Shown in pieces: positions 1 to 8,968 of a stretch of 64,000 nucleotides of DNA; the stretch's first letter is position 1; each line of letters starts with the position of its first letter. Source of the stretch: Methanosarcina siciliae T4/M (GTDB lineage: Archaea; Halobacteriota; Methanosarcinia; Methanosarcinales; Methanosarcinaceae); the NCBI RefSeq assembly GCF_000970085.1, contig NZ_CP009506.1, forward strand, positions 4,092,001 through 4,156,000, read 5' to 3'. A program made the translations under genes and the position numbers. Below the pieces are notes generated by a model, which ran no database searches, was not told the DNA's origin, and was given only the letters and a program-made list of their open reading frames with translations.

Positions 1-126
1 TGTCGGGTGTTTTAATCCCCACAATCAGGTAGTGTAACCCTCAAAATAAAGGTTCAAAATTCTGTCTGGCAAATAGATAAGAAAGAAGGAACACGCCCGA
101 GCATAGAAATGTTTAAATAAGACTGC

Positions 127-151
127 ATAGTACAACGGTTACCGGCTTCCG
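127..151 (+). promoter_or_regulatory. Upstream NrpR-type operator (imperfect), first of two
   Basis: A 25-base block starting ATAGTACAACGG and ending ACCGGCTTCCG is identical to the block at 333-357. Only the left half of the ACCGG-N3-CCGGT palindrome is intact here; the right half reads CCGAG. A TATA-like TTTAAATA lies at 112-119, about the same distance upstream as in the second promoter. In Methanosarcina the NrpR repressor is known to bind a palindrome of this kind in nitrogen-regulated promoters. I infer a second, possibly weaker, nitrogen-controlled promoter. Confidence 0.55.
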
Positions 152-275
152 AGTGTGGCAGGGTGAAGGAACTGGAACATAAAAAGAATGGATTTAGGAA
201 GTTAGAAAGAGCCCCATGATCCAAATTCAGCACCGCAATTCAGACGAATTGTGAACCAATAAGTATTAAAAAGCA
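145..275 (+). ncRNA. Candidate nitrogen-regulated small RNA or long nif leader
   Basis: The segment lies downstream of the first operator/TATA block and has no start codon with an open frame of note. It contains a perfect 6-bp stem with a 4-base loop (236-241 with 246-251, loop AGAC) and purine-rich GGAA/AGGA stretches. Methanosarcina encodes at least one NrpR-controlled small RNA acting on nif mRNA; whether this is its locus I cannot tell. Alternatively it is simply the 5' part of a longer nif transcript. The boundaries are guesses. Confidence 0.25.
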
Positions 276-311
276 AGGAAAAAGTCAACAAATAAGTATC
301 TTAAAGTAAGA

Positions 312-360
312 GTTAATTATATATACAATTAGATAGTACAACGGTTACCGGCTTCCGGTA
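312..360 (+). promoter_or_regulatory. nif promoter: TATA box and NrpR operator
   Basis: An AT-rich TATA element (AATTATATATAC, about 314-326) is followed about 24 bases later by a perfect palindrome TACCGG-CTT-CCGGTA at 346-360. The palindrome falls where the transcription start should be, so a repressor there would block initiation. This fits the known NrpR control of nif in methanogens, with release by 2-oxoglutarate under nitrogen limitation. The start site is inferred from TATA spacing. Confidence 0.8.
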
Positions 361-389
361 GCCGACGAAAATAAAGGAGCAAGGAAAAA

Positions 390-1211
390 ATGAGACAAAT
401 AGCAATTTATGGAAAGGGCGGCATTGGAAAATCAACTACTACGCAGAATCTTACTGCGGCCCTCTCGACTATGGGGAACAATATTCTTCTTGTAGGGTGC
501 GACCCGAAAGCAGACTCTACCAGAATGCTGCTTGGAGGCCTGAACCAGAAAACCGTACTTGACACTCTTAGAAGCGAAGGCGACGAAGGAATCGACCTCG
601 ATGTAGTTTTACAGCCAGGCTTTGGCGGCATCAAATGTGTGGAATCCGGGGGGCCTGAACCGGGTGTAGGATGTGCAGGCCGAGGCATCATTACCTCCAT
701 CGGACTGCTCGAAAACCTGGGAGCTTACACTGACGATCTTGACTATGTATTCTACGACGTGCTTGGCGACGTTGTATGCGGTGGTTTTGCCATGCCTATC
801 CGCGAAGGAAAAGCCAAGGAAATCTACATCGTGGCCAGTGGAGAACTGATGGCAATTTATGCAGCAAACAATATCTGCAAAGGTCTGGCCAAATTCGCTA
901 AAGGTGGAGCCCGTCTCGGAGGCATCATCTGTAACAGCAGGAAAGTAGATGGAGAACGTGAACTTCTTGAAGCATTCGCAAAGAAACTGGGGAGTCAACT
1001 GATCCACTTCGTGCCCAGAGACAACATCGTCCAGAGGGCAGAAATCAACAGAAAGACAGTAATCGACTTTGATCAAGAATCCGACCAGGCAAAGGAATAC
1101 CTCACCCTTGCAGACAACGTCCAGAACAACAACAAACTCGTGGTTCCAACCCCACTCCCGATGGAAGAGTTAGAAGCTATGATGGTAGAATTCGGAATCG
1201 TTGAGCTGTAA
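390..1211 (+). CDS. nifH: Nitrogenase iron protein (dinitrogenase reductase)
   Basis: This 273-residue protein is the ATP-driven electron donor to the MoFe protein and also serves in cofactor assembly. The P-loop GKGGIGKST is at residues 9-17. The two cysteines that hold the bridging 4Fe-4S cluster of the homodimer are C95 (in GCAGRG, with the Arg that is ADP-ribosylated in some bacteria at R98) and C130 (in DVVCGG). Length is normal for the family. An AAGGAG site at about 373-378 precedes the ATG. It is the first gene of a seven-gene nif operon directly behind the NrpR operator. Neighbours without an nifG-like gene point to the molybdenum rather than the vanadium or iron-only system. Confidence 0.97.
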   Translation: MRQIAIYGKGGIGKSTTTQNLTAALSTMGNNILLVGCDPKADSTRMLLGGLNQKTVLDTLRSEGDEGIDLDVVLQPGFGGIKCVESGGPEPGVGCAGRGIITSIGLLENLGAYTDDLDYVFYDVLGDVVCGGFAMPIREGKAKEIYIVASGELMAIYAANNICKGLAKFAKGGARLGGIICNSRKVDGERELLEAFAKKLGSQLIHFVPRDNIVQRAEINRKTVIDFDQESDQAKEYLTLADNVQNNNKLVVPTPLPMEELEAMMVEFGIVEL

Positions 1212-1239
1212 CTGTTGAGACCCAGAGGAGATGAAAACG

Positions 1240-1557
1240 ATGCAAATGATAAGAGCGGTCATAAGACCGGGAATGGAATCAAAGGTTGTCGAGTGCCTGG
1301 AAAAAGAGGGCTGTATTTCCCTTACAAAAATGGAAGTCTTCGGAAGAGGGAAGCAAAAAGGGATTCACATTGCAGACATCCACTATGACGAATTGCAGAA
1401 AACCATGCTTCTGATGGTAGTCGAAGACGAACACAAGGACAAAGTTATAAAGACCATAATGGAAGCTGCAAGAACCGGGAAGTATGGGGATGGAAGGATC
1501 TTCGTAAACCCCGTGGAAGAAGCATATACCATAAGGACGGGAAAAACCGGGCTTTAA
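1240..1557 (+). CDS. nifI1: PII-like nitrogen regulator NifI1
   Basis: This GlnB/PII family protein of about 105 residues is one of the two subunits that, in methanogens, bind dinitrogenase and switch it off when ammonium appears, with 2-oxoglutarate relieving the block. The PII fold is recognisable from the FGRGKQKG entry to the T-loop, the B-loop TGKYGDGRIF and the C-terminal IRTG. The T-loop lacks the usual GlnK tyrosine context. An ATG at 1231 abuts GAGGAG, so the ATG at 1240, nine bases from that site, is the better start. Placement between nifH and nifD is diagnostic. Confidence 0.93.
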   Translation: MQMIRAVIRPGMESKVVECLEKEGCISLTKMEVFGRGKQKGIHIADIHYDELQKTMLLMVVEDEHKDKVIKTIMEAARTGKYGDGRIFVNPVEEAYTIRTGKTGL

Positions 1558-1583
1558 AACCGGTTTTTCGGAGGGAAATCCCC

Positions 1584-1961
1584 ATGAAAGAAATTACGGC
1601 AATAATCAGGATGAACAAGGTCCAGAAAACCAAGAATGCCTTGCTTGGATGCGGCTTTCCTTCGTTTACCGTAAGAAGGGTCATGGGCCGCGGAAAACAG
1701 AGAGGACTCTGCTTTGAATTTAATCCACCGCTACCGGATCCGGAGAAGGAAGCAGAGACCTGCATTCGTTTCATTCCGAAACGTATGTTCACCATCGTTG
1801 TGGATGATGAAAACGTAAGCGAAGTGGTCCAGAAAATCATAGAGGTTAACCAGACCGGAAATGCAGGAGACGGAAAAATCTTCGTGTCAAACATCACTGA
1901 AGCAATCCGTATCCGGACCGGAGAAAGTGGCGAAGCGACCATAAGCAAGGAGTTGATGTAA
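1584..1961 (+). CDS. nifI2: PII-like nitrogen regulator NifI2
   Basis: A 125-residue PII-like partner of NifI1. The two form the hetero-oligomer that inhibits the MoFe protein during ammonia switch-off. The T-loop after GRGKQRG is enlarged and rich in Pro/Glu, which is the hallmark of the NifI2 branch. The B-loop TGNAGDGKIF and C-terminal IRIRTGE are conserved. A GGAGGGAAA site precedes the ATG. The stop lies two bases before nifD, so the genes are tightly coupled. Confidence 0.93.
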   Translation: MKEITAIIRMNKVQKTKNALLGCGFPSFTVRRVMGRGKQRGLCFEFNPPLPDPEKEAETCIRFIPKRMFTIVVDDENVSEVVQKIIEVNQTGNAGDGKIFVSNITEAIRIRTGESGEATISKELM

Positions 1962-1963
1962 GA

Positions 1964-3550
1964 ATGGGAGCGGAAATTGAAGAAAAACAGCTGATTGTTG
2001 ACAACATTTTGAAGGTGCTCCCTGAAAAGGCTGCCAGAAACCGGAGAAAACATCTCGTTGTCAGGGACTGTTCCACCGAACAGCACATCGAAGCCGACGA
2101 CAAGGTAATCCCCGGCATCCTCACAAACCGCGGTTGTGCCTTTGCGGGTACCAAGGGTGTGGTCTTCGGACCTATCAAGGATATAGTCCACCTGGTCCAC
2201 GGCCCCATAGGTTGCGCTTACTTCACCTGGGGAACCAGGCGAAACCTTGCAAAGGCAGAAGAAGGCGGGGACAACTTCATGAATTACTGCGTATGCACGG
2301 ACATGAAGGAAACCGATATCGTCTTTGGGGGAGAAAAGAAGCTCAAAAAAGCCATTGATGAGATTGTGAAAATCTTCAACCCCGGAGCTATCAGCATCTG
2401 TGCGACCTGCCCCGTAGGGCTTATCGGAGACGATATAGAATCTGTTGCAAGAGAAGCTGAAGAAGAGCATGGGATCAAGGTAATCCCCGCCCGCTGCGAA
2501 GGATACAGGGGAGTCAGTCAATCTGCAGGCCACCACATTGCAAGCAACTCCCTGATGGAACACCTGATAGGGACCGAAGATATCAAGGACCCCACTCCCT
2601 TTGACATAAACATCTTCGGAGAGTACAATATAGGAGGGGACCTCTGGGAAATCAAGCCAATCCTCGAAAAAATAGGATATAGAATAATCTCAAGTTTAAC
2701 CGGAGACGGATCATTCCACAAAATTTCGCAGGCCCATCAGGCAAAACTCAGTATCCTGCTCTGCCACCGTTCTATCAACTACACTAACCGGATGATGGAA
2801 GAAAAATACGGGGTTCCCTGGCTGAAGGTAAATTACATCGGCACGAAAGGAACTGAAAAATCCCTGCGGAAAATGGCAGAGTTCTTTGACGACCCGGAAC
2901 TTACCCGGAAAACCGAGGAAACCATTGCTGAAGAAAAAGCAAAATATGCGGATGAAATTGAAGGATACAGGAAAAAACTCCAGGGAAAAACCGCTTTCAT
3001 CTATGCCGGAGGCTCGAGGAGTCATCACTATATAAACCTCTTTGAAGAGCTCGGCATGAAGGTTGTTGTTGCAGGCTACCAGTTCGCCCACAGAGACGAC
3101 TATGAAGGCAGACAGATCATTCCAAGCATGAAGGAAAAAGCCCTTGGGTCCATTCTTGAGGATGTACATTACGAAAGAGAAGAAAATGTTAAGCCTTCCA
3201 TTAGCGCTGAACGGATTGCTGAATTGAAAGAGAAAATAGGGCTCATGGACTACGAGGGACTTTTCCCCGAAATGAAGGATGGGACCATTGTCGTTGACGA
3301 CCTTAACCACCATGAGACCGAATTCCTCGTAAAAGCTCTCAAACCCGATGTCTTCTGTTCCGGGATTAAGGACAAGTACTGGGCTCAGAAATTAGGAGTT
3401 CCCTCAAGGCAGATCCACTCCTATGATTACAGCGGACGTTACACAGGCTTTTCCGGAGTCCTGAATTTCGCACGGGATATTGACATGGCTATTCACAGCC
3501 CCACCTGGAGGTTCATAAACCCACCGTGGAAAGGCGAAGAAGCGGAGTAA
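1964..3550 (+). CDS. nifD: Nitrogenase MoFe protein alpha chain
   Basis: This 528-residue catalytic subunit binds FeMo-cofactor and shares the P-cluster with NifK. P-cluster ligands are C58, C84 and C149, with spacings (26 and 65) close to the Azotobacter protein. The active-site histidine is in SQSAGHH (about residue 190). The cofactor ligands are C267 in LLCHR and H485 in IHSYDYSG. These residues together make the assignment firm. The region after about residue 380 is longer than in proteobacterial NifD, as is usual in the methanogen/clostridial group. An AAGGAG site lies inside the end of nifI2. Confidence 0.96.
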   Translation: MGAEIEEKQLIVDNILKVLPEKAARNRRKHLVVRDCSTEQHIEADDKVIPGILTNRGCAFAGTKGVVFGPIKDIVHLVHGPIGCAYFTWGTRRNLAKAEEGGDNFMNYCVCTDMKETDIVFGGEKKLKKAIDEIVKIFNPGAISICATCPVGLIGDDIESVAREAEEEHGIKVIPARCEGYRGVSQSAGHHIASNSLMEHLIGTEDIKDPTPFDINIFGEYNIGGDLWEIKPILEKIGYRIISSLTGDGSFHKISQAHQAKLSILLCHRSINYTNRMMEEKYGVPWLKVNYIGTKGTEKSLRKMAEFFDDPELTRKTEETIAEEKAKYADEIEGYRKKLQGKTAFIYAGGSRSHHYINLFEELGMKVVVAGYQFAHRDDYEGRQIIPSMKEKALGSILEDVHYEREENVKPSISAERIAELKEKIGLMDYEGLFPEMKDGTIVVDDLNHHETEFLVKALKPDVFCSGIKDKYWAQKLGVPSRQIHSYDYSGRYTGFSGVLNFARDIDMAIHSPTWRFINPPWKGEEAE

Positions 3551-3577
3551 AAACAAAAAAGAAAAGAGGTGTAAAAA

Positions 3578-4948
3578 ATGCTTGATTATACCCCATGTGA
3601 AGAAGTGGAACGTTCAGCCATCACCATCAACCCTGCAAAGATCTGTCAACCAATAGGAGCCGTTTATGCGGCCCTCGGCGTGCACAACTGCATGCCCCAC
3701 AGCCACGGGTCCCAGGGCTGCCTTTCCTACCTGCGTATGTGCCTGAGCAGGCATTATAGGGAGGCTGCACTGGCAACTACCAGCAGTTTTTCCGAAGGGA
3801 CAGCCGTTTTCGGAGGAGCTGCAAACCTCAAGGAAGCTCTCGTCAACCTGACAACCGTATACCAGCCTGAAGTAATTGCCATTCATACCACCTGTGTGGC
3901 AGAAACCATTGGAGACGATGTCGGAGTCATCTTAGAAGATGTGAGTGCTGAAGAGCTTATTGACCCATCCATCAAAATCTGTGCAGCTTCCACTCCAAGT
4001 TATGTCGGTACCCATATCACCGGCTATGACAACATGGTAAAGTCTTTCGTAACCACCTTTGCCAGCAAAAGCAAGCCAAACGGGAAACTCAACATAATTC
4101 CAGGCTTTGTAGAACCTGCAGATATCAGGGAAATCAAACGCATACTCTCGATAATGGGAATTTCCAGTATTGTCTTCCCGGACACCACGGACGTCTTTGA
4201 TGCGCCCCTGACAAAAGAACATACCTTCTACCCCAAAGGCGGGACCCCAATAGGGGATATAGAAGATTCCGCAAATTCCCTCGGGACGATTGCTCTCTGC
4301 AGGATGGCAGGCGGGGCTGCAGCAAAGATCCTGGAAAGCCGCTACAAAGTACCGGCAAAAATAGGGCCCACCCCAATAGGGATCAGAAATACCGACCGCT
4401 TCGTCATGAATGCAGCAAAACTTGCCAATGTGGCTATCCCCCCCGAACTTGAAGACGAGAGGGGAAGACTTGTTGACATGATGACTGACGCCCACCCCCA
4501 CTACCACGGAAAGAAGGTAGCCATTTACGGTGACCCTGACATACTTTCAGGCCTCACGAGCCTTGTGCTGGAAATGGGCATGGAACCGAGTGTGGTGCTC
4601 ACCGGCACTCAGAACTCCGAATTTGAAAAAGAAATCGAAGAACTCATAGGTTCCGAGTACCCGGACGCCGATATCATTTCGGGAGGGGACCTCTTCATGC
4701 TCCATCAGATCATCAAGCGAAAGCCCGTGGACCTCCTAATCGGCAACACATACGGGAAATTCATATCAAGGGCAGAGGATGTGCCCCTGGTAAGAGTAGG
4801 CTTCCCGATCATGGACCGGGCAAACCTGCACTACTTCCCAATCATGGGGTACGCCGGAGCTGCACGACTGGTGGAGCGCATAGGAAACACCCTGCTTGAC
4901 AGGAAAGATAGAGATGCTCCTGACTGGCTGCTTGAAACCATCCAGTAA
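3578..4948 (+). CDS. nifK: Nitrogenase MoFe protein beta chain
   Basis: The beta subunit (456 residues) is partner of NifD in the alpha2-beta2 dinitrogenase. P-cluster cysteines C23, C48 and C106 keep the 25 and 58 residue spacing of characterised NifK. The STPSYVGTH segment corresponds to the conserved serine region near the P-cluster. It lacks the long N-terminal extension of proteobacterial NifK, giving the short form typical of methanogens and clostridia. A strong AAAAGAGGTG site precedes the ATG. A 134-base gap follows before nifE, with a TATA-like GAATATAAAGG near 4960 that could be an internal promoter. Confidence 0.96.
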   Translation: MLDYTPCEEVERSAITINPAKICQPIGAVYAALGVHNCMPHSHGSQGCLSYLRMCLSRHYREAALATTSSFSEGTAVFGGAANLKEALVNLTTVYQPEVIAIHTTCVAETIGDDVGVILEDVSAEELIDPSIKICAASTPSYVGTHITGYDNMVKSFVTTFASKSKPNGKLNIIPGFVEPADIREIKRILSIMGISSIVFPDTTDVFDAPLTKEHTFYPKGGTPIGDIEDSANSLGTIALCRMAGGAAAKILESRYKVPAKIGPTPIGIRNTDRFVMNAAKLANVAIPPELEDERGRLVDMMTDAHPHYHGKKVAIYGDPDILSGLTSLVLEMGMEPSVVLTGTQNSEFEKEIEELIGSEYPDADIISGGDLFMLHQIIKRKPVDLLIGNTYGKFISRAEDVPLVRVGFPIMDRANLHYFPIMGYAGAARLVERIGNTLLDRKDRDAPDWLLETIQ

Positions 4949-5082
4949 GAGAGGAGCCTGAATATAAAGGTAGTGATCTGAACATATCTCAGAGATGATA
5001 TCGAACTGATAAATTAAAAATGGGAAAAAGTGGAAAACCGCCGCTGCAATTCTGAAAACAGAAGCAGAGGGGAGTGAAAGAA

Positions 5083-6633
5083 ATGAAAAAATTAACCGGG
5101 ATAGTGGATACTCTCGAAGAAAGGCAACCGTACATCACCAGAAAGCAGGAAAAAGGGGATGAAATTCCCCTTGCCTGCGACAATAACTCCCTTGCAGGAG
5201 CCATCAGCCAGAGGGCATGTGTATATTCGGGAGCAAGGGTTGTCTTAAACCCCGTAACCGACGCAGTCCACCTGGTACACGGCCCTATAGGCTGTGCAGG
5301 CTATACCTGGGACATAAGAGGGGCAAAATCCAGCGGGATTGAAACGAACCGCAGCAGTTTCAGTACGGACATGAAGGAAATCGATGTTGTCTTCGGAGGA
5401 GAGAAAAAACTCTCAAACGCAATCGATGAGCTGGTAGGTATCTATCACCCTCCGGTCGTTTTCGTGTACTCCACATGCATTGTGGGAATCATCGGAGATG
5501 ACCTGGAATCGGCCTGCAAGACAGCGAGTGAGAAGCACAATATCCCGGTAATCCCTGTAAAATCCGAAGGCTTTAAAGGTAACAAGTCTGACGGATACAA
5601 AGCTGCTTGCGATGCCTTAAAGCAGCTAATCAAAAGGCCGAAAGAAAAGAAGCCCGAGGCAGGCCCCGAAGTCAACAGGCCGAAGATTAATATCCTGGGA
5701 GACTTCAATGTGGCCGGGGACGTCTGGCTCGTAAAACCCCTCTTTGAACGGATGGGAATAGAAGTTATAGTCTCCATGACCGGAGATTCGACTGCCAAAT
5801 CAATCACAAGGGCAGCGGAAGCAGACCTCAACCTCGTCCAGTGCAGCGGGTCGATGACCTACCTTGCAAAATGGATGCAGAAAGAGTACGGGATTCCATA
5901 CCAGACCATAAGTTTCTTCGGAATCGAAGACATTTCCATTGCTCTTCGAAAGACTGCGGAATACTTTGGCTCCGAAGAGATGAAAAAGATAGCAGAAGAA
6001 ATCCTGGAGACCGAAAAGAACCGGATAATGCCTGTAATTTCCCAGGTAAGAGAGAGAGTCAAAGGAAAAAAGGCCGCCATTTATATGGGTGGCCCTGCAA
6101 AAGCCCTCACGCTTATCAAAGGTTTTGCGGAACTTGGCATGGAAGTGGTGATCATCGGGACCCAGACCGGGAAAAAGGAAGACTACGAGCAGATCAGTTA
6201 TTCAGTCCGGGACGGGACAGTCATTGTGGATGATGCAAACCCCCTGGAACTTGCAGACCTGCTCGTGAAACAGAAAGCCGACCTGATGGTTGCAGGCGTT
6301 AAAGAGAGATTTATCGCATACAAGCTGGGAGTTGCCTTCTGTGATTTCAACCACGACAGAGTGGTGGAGTTCGAAGGCTTTGACGGCTTTGTAAACTTCG
6401 CAAAGGAAGTGGATGCCTCGATCAACAGCCCTGTCTGGAAAGCTGTCAGGCAGAGGACCCTTAAACCCGGATCCCCGGAACAGGAAAAAGCCACAATAGA
6501 ATTGGAACAGGAAAAAGCCGCAGTCGAAGAAAAGATCTCTGCAAAACCGTACGCTAAGAAATGTAAAGGTGTAGCCCTGAAACCGGAGTTTTTACGCTCC
6601 AGGTCAGATGCCGCAGTTGAGAGTCAGGTATGA
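5083..6633 (+). CDS. nifE: FeMo-cofactor assembly scaffold NifE
   Basis: NifE is a paralogue of NifD that, with NifN, receives the NifB-derived cluster and matures it before transfer to NifDK. Cluster-binding cysteines are visible in QRACVYSG, PIGCAGYTW and YSTCIVG. The order after nifK and before nifN fits. An in-frame GTG at 5074 directly touches the GAGGGGA site, so the ATG at 5083 is preferred (516 residues). A charged C-terminal tail of roughly 60 residues, rich in Glu, Lys and Ala, follows the conserved core. Confidence 0.94.
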   Translation: MKKLTGIVDTLEERQPYITRKQEKGDEIPLACDNNSLAGAISQRACVYSGARVVLNPVTDAVHLVHGPIGCAGYTWDIRGAKSSGIETNRSSFSTDMKEIDVVFGGEKKLSNAIDELVGIYHPPVVFVYSTCIVGIIGDDLESACKTASEKHNIPVIPVKSEGFKGNKSDGYKAACDALKQLIKRPKEKKPEAGPEVNRPKINILGDFNVAGDVWLVKPLFERMGIEVIVSMTGDSTAKSITRAAEADLNLVQCSGSMTYLAKWMQKEYGIPYQTISFFGIEDISIALRKTAEYFGSEEMKKIAEEILETEKNRIMPVISQVRERVKGKKAAIYMGGPAKALTLIKGFAELGMEVVIIGTQTGKKEDYEQISYSVRDGTVIVDDANPLELADLLVKQKADLMVAGVKERFIAYKLGVAFCDFNHDRVVEFEGFDGFVNFAKEVDASINSPVWKAVRQRTLKPGSPEQEKATIELEQEKAAVEEKISAKPYAKKCKGVALKPEFLRSRSDAAVESQV

Positions 6634-6645
6634 GGAGGCAATGAA

Positions 6646-8091
6646 ATGACTAAAAGAAACTATGCAACTGTGAACCCCTGTGTTATGTGCCAGCCCATGG
6701 GAAGTGCCCTTGCATTTAAAGGAGTTGAAAATACCATGGTCCTCTATCACGGCTCCCAGGGCTGCAGCACCTATATGCGCCTGCACCTTGCCCACCACTT
6801 CAGGGAACCTGTCGATATCGCTTCAAGCTCCCTCAGCGAAAAGGGAGCAGTGTATGGAGGCAGGGAGAACCTGAAAAAAGGGCTTAGAAACGTCATCAAC
6901 AGATACAATCCGAAAGTAATAGGCGTTGCGACCACCTGTCTTGCCGAAACAATTGGTGATGACGTCCCTTCAATTATCAGGGAATTTAAAGAGGAAGCAG
7001 GGATCGGAGACGATCTCGAAAAAGATATCATAATCATACCCGTTTCCACCCCAAGCTATGGGGAAAGCCATGTAAGTGGCTATATAAAAGCCCTGGACGC
7101 CATTGTCAGGAAGCTTACGGAAAAGCCTGAAAACCCGGAAGAATCAAAAATCTCTGAAGACGCAGGAAACGGCAAACTCAACCTTATCCCGGTTGAGAGC
7201 GTCTCCCCGGCTGATGTGAGGGAACTCAAAGAAATACTTGCAGAAACTGCAGAAGATTACATTTTCCTCCCGGACATTTCCGAGACCTTTGATGCACCCC
7301 TGGGAGAAGAACTTCCTAAAATAGCACCTGGAGGCACCACACTCGCCGAGATTGCCGACATGCCCAACAGCAAAGCAAGCCTCGGTCTGGGGATTGTCAG
7401 CACGAACCTTGCTGTAAAATACCTTGAAACTTCCCACGGGGTTCCCGGACACAATGTTCCCATACCCATAGGCCTCTTAAACAACGACCTTTTCTTTACG
7501 GAACTGGTCCGCATCCTCGGCTGCCCAATCCCTGAGAAATACCAGAAAGAAAGGGGAAGGCTACTCGATGCCATGGTGGACGTGCACAAGTATCTTTACG
7601 GAGTAAAGGCAGCAGTTTACGGAGACCCGGACACTGTATTTAGCCTGACGACTTTCATGCTGGAACTCGGGATGAACCCCGTGCTTGTAGCAACCGGAAG
7701 CAAAAGCCGGGACTTCGAAAAGAGAATAAAACAAATCTTTGAAGAGATCAGGCCGGAACTGGAACCTGTGGTTCTGAACGGCATTGACTTTGACACCCTC
7801 AATGATGCTGTCGGTGAATGCAGCCCTGAAATCCTGATAGGGAACTCAAACGGGAGACACATTGCCAAGGCGCGCAACATCCCCCTTGTAAGGGTTGGCC
7901 TACCAATCCACGACAGAGTAGGTGCACAGCGTATCCTTACTGTCGGATACAGGGGAGCCCTGGAACTTCTGGACAGGATCACCAACACCATCCTTGAAGC
8001 CACTGATACTTTCACCGCACCTGTACAGGTAGAACCGGCTGCATATGCCGGCCAGAGAGCAGGAGATGACTGCATCGAGGGAGCGCAGTGA
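6646..8091 (+). CDS. nifN: FeMo-cofactor assembly scaffold NifN
   Basis: This 481-residue NifK paralogue is the second half of the NifEN scaffold. Motifs NPCVMCQPMG near the N-terminus, YHGSQGCSTY and TTCLAETIGDD mark the NifK/NifN family, and SVSTPSYG-like VSTPSYGESH follows. It starts 12 bases after nifE behind GAGGAGGCAATGAA-type sequence. nifB, nifX and nifV are not in the window, so cofactor synthesis needs genes elsewhere. Confidence 0.93.
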   Translation: MTKRNYATVNPCVMCQPMGSALAFKGVENTMVLYHGSQGCSTYMRLHLAHHFREPVDIASSSLSEKGAVYGGRENLKKGLRNVINRYNPKVIGVATTCLAETIGDDVPSIIREFKEEAGIGDDLEKDIIIIPVSTPSYGESHVSGYIKALDAIVRKLTEKPENPEESKISEDAGNGKLNLIPVESVSPADVRELKEILAETAEDYIFLPDISETFDAPLGEELPKIAPGGTTLAEIADMPNSKASLGLGIVSTNLAVKYLETSHGVPGHNVPIPIGLLNNDLFFTELVRILGCPIPEKYQKERGRLLDAMVDVHKYLYGVKAAVYGDPDTVFSLTTFMLELGMNPVLVATGSKSRDFEKRIKQIFEEIRPELEPVVLNGIDFDTLNDAVGECSPEILIGNSNGRHIAKARNIPLVRVGLPIHDRVGAQRILTVGYRGALELLDRITNTILEATDTFTAPVQVEPAAYAGQRAGDDCIEGAQ

Positions 8092-8283
8092 GATAAACAA
8101 GAAAATCTGACACACAAGAAAATCTGACACTTCCGATCATGGCAAATACGACTTCAGCTTCATAATGCCTCCCGGAATTCAGAAACTCCTGATAGAGAAT
8201 GAAAAACAGAAAATGTAAATGAAAAAACGAAAGCGATCTAAGATTCTCATAGCCGGAAAAACGATAAAAAAGGGAAGAATTTG

Positions 8284-8949
8284 ATGGAAATCATTCAAAT
8301 AATCGCGACCCCACTTCTACTAACCCTCAAGATTTCCGTCATTGCAACCCTCTTTGTGACGGTGCTGGGAATTTTAATTGCTTATATACTGGCAAAAAGG
8401 GAGTTCCCGGGAAAAGGGTTAGCTGACGTTATGGTTACCATGCCAATGGTTCTTCCCCCTACCGTAACCGGGTACATCCTTGTTATCCTGCTGGGAAAAA
8501 ACGGAGTTATAGGAAGCATTTTCACCAAATTTACGGGGAGCGGAATCCTCTTTACCTGGCAGGCAGCAGCCATTGCAGCCTTTGTAGTTTCTTTGCCCCT
8601 GATGGTAAAGACCACCACAGCAGCTATCGGGGCAGTAGACAGAAATGTTGAGGAAGCATCCCGTATTCTCGGAAGAAATGAATTCGAAACTGCGCTCTTC
8701 ATAACCCTGCCCCTTGCAAAGAAAGGCATTATCGCAGGCTGCGTCCTGAGTTTTGCAAGGGCTGTCGGAGAGTTCGGAGCAACCCTCATGGTTGCAGGAA
8801 ATATCCCGGGAAAGACCAGCACCATGCCTCTTTCCATTTACGGAGCATACCAGACAGGAAATAATGAACTTGCGAACCTGCTTGTGCTTATTCTTGTTGT
8901 CATGTCATTCGTAACGATTGCGGCCACCGGCAAACTGGGAGAACGATGA
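8284..8949 (+). CDS. modB: Molybdate-type ABC transporter permease (ModB-like)
   Basis: An integral membrane permease of about 221 residues with five or six hydrophobic segments. The cytoplasmic loop EEASRILGRNEFETALFITLP and the following RAVGEFGATLMVAGN are signatures of the ModB/CysT/WtpB group. A TTG directly upstream (8281) is in frame; the ATG is preferred. It lies 192 bases after nifN and just ahead of a matching ATPase. Supplying molybdenum to nitrogenase is the natural role, but tungstate or sulfate cannot be excluded from sequence alone. Confidence 0.85.
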   Translation: MEIIQIIATPLLLTLKISVIATLFVTVLGILIAYILAKREFPGKGLADVMVTMPMVLPPTVTGYILVILLGKNGVIGSIFTKFTGSGILFTWQAAAIAAFVVSLPLMVKTTTAAIGAVDRNVEEASRILGRNEFETALFITLPLAKKGIIAGCVLSFARAVGEFGATLMVAGNIPGKTSTMPLSIYGAYQTGNNELANLLVLILVVMSFVTIAATGKLGER

Positions 8950-8968
8950 AAAAAGGTGAGAGTAGGGA

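Noticed and set aside
390..8091. Alternative vanadium or iron-only nitrogenase
   Set aside because: There is no small delta (G) subunit gene between the D and K genes, and nifE/nifN follow directly, so the molybdenum system is the better call.
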